From Treponema sp. (GTDB lineage Bacteria > Spirochaetota > Spirochaetia > Treponematales > Treponemataceae): a stretch of 19,444 bases of DNA. Where the stretch lies: contig JAEEKM010000269.1 of the NCBI GenBank assembly GCA_016282455.1, positions 1-19,444 of the forward strand, in the 5' to 3' direction. How positions within the stretch are numbered: the stretch's first letter is position 1; each line of letters begins with the position of its first letter. Under the pieces are notes generated by a model. That model was not told the DNA's origin, searched no databases, and worked only from the letters and a program-made list of their open reading frames with translations. Positions 7,341 through 15,500 of the stretch are shown here, in pieces. The position numbers and the translations under genes were made by a program.

Positions 7341-9919
7341 ATTACAAAACCCTACCCGTTTACGAACAGAAACAGAGAATACTGGACGCATTAAAAGACA
7401 ATCAGGTAATAGTCGTACAAAGCCCGACAGGAAGTGGAAAAACAACACAGCTTCCAATCATACTTCACGAAGCAGGTTACTCCCAGAATGGAGTGATTGC
7501 AGTAACACAGCCCCGCCGCATAGCCGCACTTTCTGTAAGTGAGTTCATCTCAAAACAGCTAAAGACAAAGTACCCGGGACTTGTGGGCTACAAAATGCGT
7601 TTTGAAGACAAAACAGACGCAAGCACAAAAATAAAAATCATGACAGACGGAATTCTCCTGCAGGAAATGAAGCTTGACCCCTGGATGAGCAAGTACTCCG
7701 TAATCATGGTAGACGAAGCACATGAGCGCAGCCTTAACATAGATTTTGTTCTGGGACTTTTAAAACGAATACTTGCCGCAAGAAGTGACTTCCGTGTAAT
7801 CGTAAGTTCTGCAACAATGAACGCAGAAGCCTTCAGCAAATATTTTGACAACTGCCCCATAGTCACTATTGAAACACAGATGTATCCGGTTGCAATGGTT
7901 TACGACCCGCCTGCAATAGAAGCAAGCACCACAAACGAAGCCGCCTGCGATGCACTCATCGGAAAAATTGAACAGACCATAGACAGGGTTTTAGACAACA
8001 GGGAACCCGGAGACATTCTGGTATTTCTTCCCGGAGAAAAAATCATCAAGGACACAATGCTCCGCCTTTACTCCGCCCCCTTCCATTCAAAAATCCACAT
8101 CATTCCCCTTTACGGAAGACTTCAGAAAGAAGAACAGGAACGAGTGTTTGACAATCCTCCGCTTGGAAAAAAGAAAGTTGTATTAAGCACAAACATTGCT
8201 GAAACTTCAGTTACCATAAACGGAATTACAACCGTCATTGACTCAGGTCTTGCAAAATTAAATTTCTACAGCCCACGCACCTTCACTTCAAGCCTCATTG
8301 AAACCCCAGTGAGCCGTGCAAGCTGCAACCAGCGAAGGGGACGCGCAGGACGCACTGCTCCAGGAACCTGTTACCGTCTTTACACAAGGGAAGATTTTGA
8401 AGAACGCCCCGAATACACCACGGAAGAAATTTACCGCACAGACTTAAGCGAAGTTGTCCTCCGCATGGCAGAACTTGGAATTACAGACTTTGAAAAATTC
8501 GACTTCATCTCCCGCCCTTCAACAGAAGGCATACGCGGTGCAGTAGAAACCCTTAACATGCTCAAGGCACTCGAAGCAGACGGCAGTTTAAGCAAGATTG
8601 GAAAACTCATGGTGGAGTTCCCGCTTGAACCAAGAGTGAGCCGCATAATCGTAGAAAGCATTTTCCGTTACCCCGACGTTCTGGAAGAAGTACTGATTGC
8701 CTCAAGTTTCATGAGTGCAAACTCTCCCTTCATTCTTCCTGTTGGAGAAGAAAGCGAAGCACGGCAGGCCCACCACTCCTTCCGCGACATGCAGGGAGAC
8801 TTTGTAAGTTACGTTCATCTTTACCGCCGCTACATGGAAAGCCCCAACAAAATGCGCTTCTGCAAAAAGCACTATCTTGATGACCGTGTCATGGCAGAAA
8901 TTGCAAACATAAAAGAACAGCTGGAAGAAATAGTTTCAAAAAGACTGCAGCTTCCTATTACCCACGGAGGAACCATGGACGGTTACCTCTGCTGCATTGC
9001 AAGCGGAATGATTCAGTTCGTCTGTATTCGTGAAGGAAAAGAAACCTACAGAAGCCTCACCGCAGACCACATCACCATTCACCCCGGAAGTTCCATGTTC
9101 CGCATGAACCCGCTCTTTATTGTTGCAGGAGAAATCGTAAAGACAAGCAGAACCTTTGCAATGAGTGTCTCTCCCCTCACAAAAAATCAGCTCTCGCAAA
9201 TAGACCCAGCCATTGAACAAAAACTAAACTCAAGCCGTGGCAAAAAAAGCAAGAGCCTTACAGGAAACCTGGAGTACACGGGAACAAGTTTCCGCGATGC
9301 ACAGAAAAACGAAAAAGACAAAAAGAACAAAAGCAAAAAACAGCAGAAGGAAGAAGAAAACTCAATCTTCCTTGGCGGCACCCGTTTTGCATTCGAAAAA
9401 GTTAAAGGCAAAAAAACTGCAATACTCCCCTGGTTTGAATTCAAAGAAGCAGCCCGTGCAGAAGAAAACGAAAATCTCCTTGCACAAATCGGCGGCATGA
9501 GGGGAAGAATTACTTACAAAGGAAAGTACAAACTTCTTGACGGCGAAAAAATGGAAATCATCATCAAGGCCGCAAAAAAACTCAACCTCGACCCGCTTCC
9601 GGAAGACAAGTGGAAACGCAAGCTGAACATAAACATCAACGAAGAAGGAAATACCCAGCTGCTCATAAACTCACTTGATACAATCATGCGGATTACAATC
9701 GCAAAAAGTTCAAGCAAAGAATACGGCTTCATCTGCCTCTTTACAGACGGAAATGGAACTTACTGGTTCAAAGTGAGCCGTGGTTTTGCAACAGCCTTAA
9801 ACGAAAGTCTCTCTTCGCTTGAAAAACTCATTGACGACATCTCTGAAAAAGACCTGCCCCTTGAGCAGAGGGAAAAAATCAACATCATCTACCGCGTACT
9901 TAACAGCATGTATGAATGA
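7331..9919 (+). CDS. hrpA: DEAH-box ATP-dependent RNA helicase, HrpA-type, with unusual C-terminal region
   Basis: 862-residue cytoplasmic superfamily 2 helicase. All core motifs are present: I S-P-T-G-S-G-K-T at 31-38, Ia T-Q-P-R-R, II D-E-A-H at 128-131, III S-A-T at 160-162, a motif V region S-T-N-I-A-E-T-S-V-T-I, and VI Q-R-R-G-R-A-G-R at 334-341. A helicase-associated (HA2, OB-fold-like) region follows to about 620. It is shorter than E. coli HrpA (about 1300) and near HrpB in length, but the motif text is HrpA/Prp-like. After about 637 comes a lysine-rich linker (about 650-678), then about 185 residues I cannot assign. Known relatives act in RNA remodelling, translation rescue or mRNA processing; the exact substrate is unknown. 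The ATG at 7331 has AAGGA ending 8 bases upstream and overlaps the CapA-like gene by 10 bases; a second in-frame ATG lies at 7337. Confidence 0.9.
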   Translation: MAMNYKTLPVYEQKQRILDALKDNQVIVVQSPTGSGKTTQLPIILHEAGYSQNGVIAVTQPRRIAALSVSEFISKQLKTKYPGLVGYKMRFEDKTDASTKIKIMTDGILLQEMKLDPWMSKYSVIMVDEAHERSLNIDFVLGLLKRILAARSDFRVIVSSATMNAEAFSKYFDNCPIVTIETQMYPVAMVYDPPAIEASTTNEAACDALIGKIEQTIDRVLDNREPGDILVFLPGEKIIKDTMLRLYSAPFHSKIHIIPLYGRLQKEEQERVFDNPPLGKKKVVLSTNIAETSVTINGITTVIDSGLAKLNFYSPRTFTSSLIETPVSRASCNQRRGRAGRTAPGTCYRLYTREDFEERPEYTTEEIYRTDLSEVVLRMAELGITDFEKFDFISRPSTEGIRGAVETLNMLKALEADGSLSKIGKLMVEFPLEPRVSRIIVESIFRYPDVLEEVLIASSFMSANSPFILPVGEESEARQAHHSFRDMQGDFVSYVHLYRRYMESPNKMRFCKKHYLDDRVMAEIANIKEQLEEIVSKRLQLPITHGGTMDGYLCCIASGMIQFVCIREGKETYRSLTADHITIHPGSSMFRMNPLFIVAGEIVKTSRTFAMSVSPLTKNQLSQIDPAIEQKLNSSRGKKSKSLTGNLEYTGTSFRDAQKNEKDKKNKSKKQQKEEENSIFLGGTRFAFEKVKGKKTAILPWFEFKEAARAEENENLLAQIGGMRGRITYKGKYKLLDGEKMEIIIKAAKKLNLDPLPEDKWKRKLNININEEGNTQLLINSLDTIMRITIAKSSSKEYGFICLFTDGNGTYWFKVSRGFATALNESLSSLEKLIDDISEKDLPLEQREKINIIYRVLNSMYE

Positions 9920-9936
9920 GGTTATTTGGACGTAGT

Positions 9937-9987
9937 AAAAAAACAAAGGGAAATATTCACCCGCTCTAACCGGGTAAACATTTCCCT
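9937..9987 (-). terminator. Intrinsic terminator of the 744-residue amylase gene
   Basis: Inverted repeat with arms 9947-9963 and 9971-9987 and a 7-base loop: 17 paired positions with two plus-strand mismatches (A9955/C9979 and C9958/A9976). In the leftward transcript both become G-U wobbles. On the minus strand the hairpin is followed by TTTGTTTTTTT (complement of 9937-9947). It lies about 80 bases past the amylase stop. The rightward helicase transcript gets the hairpin but no T-run. Confidence 0.8.
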
Positions 9988-9990
9988 GTA

Positions 9991-10066
9991 ATCCCCGCTG
10001 CGCCGGGTTCCGCTATCGCTTCATTGCTTCGCAACGGCTTTGCCGCCCTCTGCATCGGGCGTAGCA
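9991..10066. repeat. GC-rich hairpin cluster between the convergent genes
   Basis: The stretch is markedly richer in G and C than the flanking genes and carries tandem small palindromes: TTGC-TTC-GCAA (10024-10034) directly followed by CGGC-TTT-GCCG (10035-10045), plus TGC...GCA ends near 10050-10066. It reaches the amylase stop codon, so it forms the 3' leader of that mRNA before the terminator. It may be a dispersed intergenic element; copy number cannot be seen from one window. Confidence 0.4.
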
Positions 10067-10067
10067 T

Positions 10068-12302
10068 TTACTCTGTAAAACTGTATTCACTCCAGGTGGT
10101 AGAATATGAATCAGTATCAGAAGTGACTGGTACATCATCTGTTTTGTTGTAAACTCTTCCACTTTCATTATCAACTGCAGTCCATGATGGTTCTGTTGTT
10201 CCCTGAACACAGCGTGCCATATTAAAGCCAGTCGTGTCAGCAGGAACTATAATTGTTGCAGTAGAATCAGAACCTGTTACAGAAATCCATTCACCTAATG
10301 AAGAATCACCCCACACCCATGCAAAAATTTCCGCACTGTCATTCCAGATCCATGACTCAACAGAAACTGTAAGCGTTCTTGAAGTTAAATAAGTGCAGCT
10401 TGCAACAGAAGAATCCGCATAATCTGTAAGAGTTGCGTATGCTTTTACAAGAGCTCCTTCAGTAACATCAAAGGGTTCTGTGTAAAGGGTGCTGTCTGCG
10501 TCAGGTGCAGTTCCATCCGTGGTGTAGCGGATAACAGCCCCCTCAGTTGCACAAGTAATAGTAACACTTCCGTCAGTAATTGTAATCACTGGAGTCTTGC
10601 ACTTAGAAGTAAGCCCTTCAGTCCAGATTGTAAAGTTTGTTCCCTTGTAGAATTCATCATAATCAGAATAAGAACTTGTCTTTGACCATCCGCTTCCAAT
10701 CATCACAAGAAGGTTTCCTTTACTTCCCGTAACCTCTGCAACATAGTAACCGTTTGTAGCGGCAACTGTTGTTCTGCTTGAGTCATACTCAATTCCTAAA
10801 TTGTTACGTAGTTCAATAAGCTTATCTATATGCTGCCTTAAAGTATTAGTCGTTCCACTAACTATATCTGCTGCCATGTACTGTGCACCGGAATCAGTTC
10901 CGTTACTTCCGCTTTCTGCATAGGTAAAGTAATGGTTCCATGCAACGCAGGGGTAACCAGGATGAGTTAAGATAAGTGCATAGGCAGTTCCCACGTCATC
11001 GGGGTCTAAGTACCAGTGCTTCTGGGTGGAACCTGTATCGTGGTTATCAACAAAAGTAACTGCATCTCCGGACTGACTTATGTAAAGATTTGAAGAGTCT
11101 GCCAAAAGTGCATAGTTACTGTTGGAAATTCCGCTTGCATTACTTCCAAAGACGGTGTTCATTGCCCCTTTAAGTGCAAAGTCAAAAGCACGGCTTCTGT
11201 AACCTCCAGTTTCTGTGTCTGAAATCCAGCTCTTGATTGTATTCCCCCAGCCGGAAGGATTGCTGGAATCATAACCTGCAGTAGGCCAGTATTCACCAAC
11301 ACTAAATTCTGCCTCTGTGTTTTTATCATAAAGACCAACGTAGTTTCCGCCGTAGCCCTTAACGTAATCGTATCTCCAGCCAACAAAACCTGCTGCCTTT
11401 AAAACATTGTTCATCCAGTCAATTATTCCCTGCTGAACAGCAGTATTTGTGTGGTCAAGGTCGCGGTAGGCTCCGTAGGTGTCACCAGTGTCAGCCGCTC
11501 CAGTTTTCGTATTTCCATAAACAGGACTTTTACTGTCAGAAAAACATTCATCATCAGAACAGATTGAATAATAATCATCTGTCCACGTAGGGTTTGAAAA
11601 GTCTGCCCAGCTTGAAGTACCTGCCCTGTGGTTAATCACAATATCTGCAATTGCCTTTGCAGGACTTATTGCTTTAATCATAGACTTAAGCTGACTTTCT
11701 GTTCCGTAGCAGTTATTAAGGTCATTGAGCTGGCTTGGAGCATAACCTTCAGAAGAAGAAGTATCACACTTACTTGGCGGAGGACACCAGACATACTCGA
11801 AGGTATCTTTAATGGCATCAGCATTATTCTTTACAACAGTATACCACTTACTCCACATGCTGTCGTTGCCTCTTGGTGCACTGTCCCAGTTAAAGCCCTG
11901 AAGCATTACTCCGCTCTTACTGGTTTCTGTTTTCTTAGTAAACTTCTTACTTGAAACAGAAGAATTATTGCAGCCATCTTTTATTGCAATCGCTTTGATG
12001 GTTGCACTTTCTGTTAAAGTAATTTCTCCGGAGTACACAGTTCCATTTGTTTTTGAAGGAGAAGTTCCGTCAATGGTGTAATAGATGCCTGCCCCTTTTG
12101 TCTCAGAAGTAATGGTCACAAGAGTTGAAGTGGTAAAGGAAGCAGTTCCGCTAATCACCGGTGCCGCACAGGTGCTCACATCAGTTTCTGTTTCGGTCCC
12201 TGTTTCTGTTGGCGTATTACCTGAACTGGTCTGCGGACAGGAAGTTAATGCAATTGAAAACACAAACACTGAACATAAAGCTAAGAAAGTTTTTCTTATC
12301 AT
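10068..12302 (-). CDS. Secreted alpha-amylase lipoprotein (GH13, plant-like type) with CHB_HEX_C-type repeats
   Basis: 744-residue exported enzyme predicted to hydrolyse alpha-1,4 links of starch or glycogen. Order: signal peptide with lipobox I-A-L-T-S-C (C22); Thr/Glu-rich linker to about 42; CHB_HEX_C-like beta module 45-122; GH13 catalytic region about 130-560; second CHB_HEX_C-like module 567-637; terminal Trp-rich module 641-744. GH13 conserved regions are intact: D-I-V-I-N-H (220-225), G-W-R-Y-D with nucleophile D312, G-E-Y-W with acid E337, and F-V-D-N-H-D with D422. The text L-Q-G-F-N-W, V-W-C-P-P-P-S and F-V-D-N-H-D-T-G-S-T-Q strongly recalls plant alpha-amylases (GH13_6-like). The ATG has AGAGGAG 5 bases upstream. 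It is paralogous to the C-terminal half of the next gene. It has its own promoter-like sequence and terminator. Confidence 0.93.
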   Translation of the reverse strand: MIRKTFLALCSVFVFSIALTSCPQTSSGNTPTETGTETETDVSTCAAPVISGTASFTTSTLVTITSETKGAGIYYTIDGTSPSKTNGTVYSGEITLTESATIKAIAIKDGCNNSSVSSKKFTKKTETSKSGVMLQGFNWDSAPRGNDSMWSKWYTVVKNNADAIKDTFEYVWCPPPSKCDTSSSEGYAPSQLNDLNNCYGTESQLKSMIKAISPAKAIADIVINHRAGTSSWADFSNPTWTDDYYSICSDDECFSDSKSPVYGNTKTGAADTGDTYGAYRDLDHTNTAVQQGIIDWMNNVLKAAGFVGWRYDYVKGYGGNYVGLYDKNTEAEFSVGEYWPTAGYDSSNPSGWGNTIKSWISDTETGGYRSRAFDFALKGAMNTVFGSNASGISNSNYALLADSSNLYISQSGDAVTFVDNHDTGSTQKHWYLDPDDVGTAYALILTHPGYPCVAWNHYFTYAESGSNGTDSGAQYMAADIVSGTTNTLRQHIDKLIELRNNLGIEYDSSRTTVAATNGYYVAEVTGSKGNLLVMIGSGWSKTSSYSDYDEFYKGTNFTIWTEGLTSKCKTPVITITDGSVTITCATEGAVIRYTTDGTAPDADSTLYTEPFDVTEGALVKAYATLTDYADSSVASCTYLTSRTLTVSVESWIWNDSAEIFAWVWGDSSLGEWISVTGSDSTATIIVPADTTGFNMARCVQGTTEPSWTAVDNESGRVYNKTDDVPVTSDTDSYSTTWSEYSFTE

Positions 12303-12321
12303 ATAAACTCCTCTAGAAAAT

Positions 12322-12350
12322 ATTTTATCACGAAACCTGCGGATTTTGAA
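12322..12350 (-). promoter_or_regulatory. Promoter for the 744-residue amylase gene
   Basis: On the minus strand TTCAAA (12345-12350), 17-base spacer, TAAAAT (12322-12327), about 19 bases before the start codon, with AGAGGAG between. The gene is also separated from the upstream giant gene by a terminator, so independent transcription is likely. Confidence 0.5.
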
Positions 12351-12420
12351 GATTGTATTTTAAATTGATTTTATTCTTTAACGCCGATGAACGCGGCTTT
12401 TTGCAGATATTGTTCTGGGT

Positions 12421-12453
12421 GAAAAATCCCGCCAGTTTTTTGGGCTGACGGGA
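12421..12453 (-). terminator. Intrinsic terminator of the 1987-residue amylase/debranching gene
   Basis: Arms 12427-12435 and 12445-12453 form a 9-bp stem with a 9-base loop; the single plus-strand mismatch (C12432/A12448) becomes a G-U wobble in leftward RNA. A TTTTTC tail follows on the minus strand (complement of 12421-12426). It lies about 90 bases after the stop codon at 12546. Confidence 0.75.
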
Positions 12454-12476
12454 TGTGTTGTTTGTAGTGGTTGTAT

Positions 12477-12508
12477 TTGTAGCGCAGCTACAAGCAGCTT
12501 GTCGAAGC
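12477..12508. repeat. Two adjacent small hairpins in the 3' untranslated region
   Basis: TTGTAGC-GCA-GCTACAA (12477-12493, 7-bp perfect stem) is followed at once by GCTT-GTCG-AAGC (12497-12508). The rest of the 243-base gap (12303-12545) holds the terminator and the downstream promoter. The position, between stop codon and terminator, matches the hairpin cluster at 9991-10066, although the sequences differ. Confidence 0.45.
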
Positions 12509-12545
12509 CTTACATTGACAAACGATAAGTCTTTTTACCTCATGA

Positions 12546-15500
12546 TCACGGATTATAATCCACAAAAGAAACAGTATACTGTGATGCAGAAGTTATTGAA
12601 GTATCTGCAGTTTTGTTGTAGATACGACCTGCACTATCTCCGCTTGCAGACCAATCTGGCTCAGTTGTTCCTGCAGGACAACGAACCAAAAGGAACATAT
12701 CAGTACCGTTTGGTGCGGTAAAGGTTACGGTTGTTCCCGAGCCTTCACAGTCTACCCAAGAACCATTAGAGCCGGCTTTCCATACCCATGCAAATACTTT
12801 TACACCGCCATTCCAGGTCCAATTATCAGCTGTGACAGTCATTGCTTTTCCTGCAGTATAAGTCTTGCTCACTTCATCGGAATCTTCGCAACCGTCTGCA
12901 GTAGCGTAGGCATAAACTGTCTGACCTTCAGAAACAGAGAAGGATGAGCTGTAAGACTGATAGCTTCCTGTACCTACTTTGTACATGATTTCAGAACCAG
13001 CAGTTGCACAGGTTATTGTACAAGTTCCTGCGTTGAAGGTGATGGTAGGCTTCTTGCATTTTGAAGTTCCACCATTGGCCCAAACTTTGTAGTTAGTTCC
13101 GTAGGCAACAACTTCGTAATCAGAAACATCTCCTGAATAAGTTGAAGAACCGATGCTTACGATGAAAGAACCATGAAGGCCATCAACACGGGAAGCATAA
13201 CAACTTGCAGAGGAAGAAAGAATTTCTTTTGAACTGTCATATTCAACTCCGAGAGATTTTCTAAGGTCAATAAGAACATCAATAAGTTCCCTCAAAGTTC
13301 CAGAACTTCCGTTTACAGTTCCTGCTGAATTACCGGATATAAACTGACTTCCACCGGCACTCAGGTTGCTTCCGCTTTCTGAATATGAGAAGTAGTGCTG
13401 CCATGCCACACAGGGGAAGCCTGGATGAGTAAGAATGTATGCATAAGCGGCAGGAATTGCACTATCGGGCAACTTCCAGTGTCCCTGAGTTGAACCGGTA
13501 TCATGGTTATCCACAAAGGTTACTGCATAAGCAGGCTGACTGTTCACAAGGGTGCGTCCGTTTGCAAGATTACCAAAGTTGTTGGTTGCAGAACTTGAAC
13601 CTCCTGAATAAGAACAGCCCCAGATGTCATTCATGATTCCCTTAAGAACAAAGTCGAATGCACGGGTCTTGTATCCTCCAGTCTCAGTTCTGGAAATCCA
13701 TCCGTCAATCTTGTTTGCCCAACTGCTAGGATCTGAAGCACTGAAATATCCGCCGCCATCATCTGTACCCGGCCAGTATTCACCTACTGCAAATTCAGCA
13801 TCGGAAGCGGCATTGTACATTCCAACATAGTATCCATCGTAACCCTTCACAAAGTCGTAACGCCAACCAACGAATCCTGCAGGTTTAAGGTAGTCATTCA
13901 GATACTGCTTGATTCCGTTCTGGACATTTGTGTTTGTGTGATCAAGGTCACGGCTTGCTGCATACTTAGCACCTGTATCAGCTGCACCACGCATATCTGA
14001 ACCGACGCTATGCATCAAACTTTCACCAGGATTACTCTGGTCATTCGGATCATTAAAACCTTCGTCATCTGAACAGATTGCCTTATAATTAGAACCCTTT
14101 ACATTTCCCAGAGAAGGATTAGCAAAATCACCCCAGGAAGAATATCCGTCACGGTGGTTCACAACGATATCAGCAAGAGCCTTAGCAGGGCTGATTGACT
14201 GAATCATATCTGTAAGTTCCTCTACCGTACCATAGCAGTTGTTCAAGTCAAACCATTCCGTTGGTCCATAACCTTCTGATGAAGAAGTGTTTGTCTTACT
14301 TGGAGGCGGACACCATACATACTCGAAAGTATTTCCAATCTGAGTGGCATTGCTCTTCATGATGTTGTACCACTTGCCCCAGTATGTGCTCTTTCCTCTC
14401 GGAGCAGAATCCCAGTTGAATCCCTGGAGCATTACACCGCTCTTTGCAGACTCTGTTCTGAGTGTATATTTCTGACTAACAACTTCAGAGGCTTCAAATC
14501 CATCCTTGAAAGCTTTTGCCTTAACAGTTTTGGTTTCTGTAAGGGTGAAGGAGCTTGTGTAGGCAGTGCTGCTTTCTGTAGGAACAGTTCCGTCAAGGGT
14601 GTAGCGGATTGTTGCACCGGCAGTAGAACAGGTGATTGAAACTGTTGTGCTTTCGGTGAAAGTTGTGTCACCGCTGAAAACAGGATTTGCACAGGTGGGT
14701 ACATTGTGAGTGAACTTCTTGCTTGCGACGGATGAATTGTTGCAGCCTGCTTTTACTGCGATTGCCTTAACGGTTGTTGTTGAATCAAGAGAGAATGCAC
14801 CTGTGTAAAGAGTGCTGCTTGCAGTTGGGGTTTCTCCGTCTGTGGTGTAGTAGATGCTTGCCCCGTCTGTTGAACAGGTGATGGTAACGCTTGTGTTTGT
14901 GTCAAAAGGAGTGTCTCCGCTGATTGAAGGGGTGGCACAGGTTGGAGTTTCGGGGGCGTCGCTTACTTCTTTAAAGATTACTACAGCCCATCCATTTACA
15001 CCATAAGCATCAGAAGAGCTATATGTACAAACATCATCATTTTCATCCCATATATTGAAATTGGTTTCTGCCCAGTTTGATGTATCAACAAGACGAGTCC
15101 AGTGATAGCCTGATTTAGGAGCTGGAATAGTAAAGGAAACTTCTTCCGTATACATATTCATAAACACAAGATAATCATGTCCGCCGCTAACTGCATCACC
15201 GTTAATGTGAAGCCATACGCAACGATCATCATCAGACAAAGTGCTTGAACCGTTTTCCTTCTTAAAATCATAACCCACAGTATAAGTATCCTGTCTGAGG
15301 GCAGGTTCGCTCTCACGAAGATTGAGCATATACTGCATAAACTTAAAGTTTCCGTTTACATTTGCTGTATTAGCAAATGTTCCAAAATTATTGTGATAAG
15401 CCATAGTTCCGCCAGAAACATCTCCTGTAGGAACTGAATGAGGACTTGCAGTGTTAATCATGTTGTAATTGTTCCAGGTTGCAACGGAATCCACATTATA

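Noticed and set aside
9237..9500. Rightward Lys/Arg-rich frame of 87 residues, like a small basic DNA-binding protein
   Set aside because: It is an out-of-frame reading of the helicase's lysine-rich linker; the composition is explained by the A-rich codons.
10013..10210. Leftward 65-residue frame over the GC-rich island and the amylase 3' end
   Set aside because: It overlaps the amylase tail in another frame; the sequence has no recognisable domain.
12380..12402. GCCG...CGGC followed by TTTTT, a possible rightward terminator
   Set aside because: The stem is only four base pairs and no rightward gene ends here.
12455..12721. Rightward 88-residue frame across the end of the giant amylase gene
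   Set aside because: It overlaps the 3' untranslated hairpins and the coding tail on the other strand; no motif or ribosome site.
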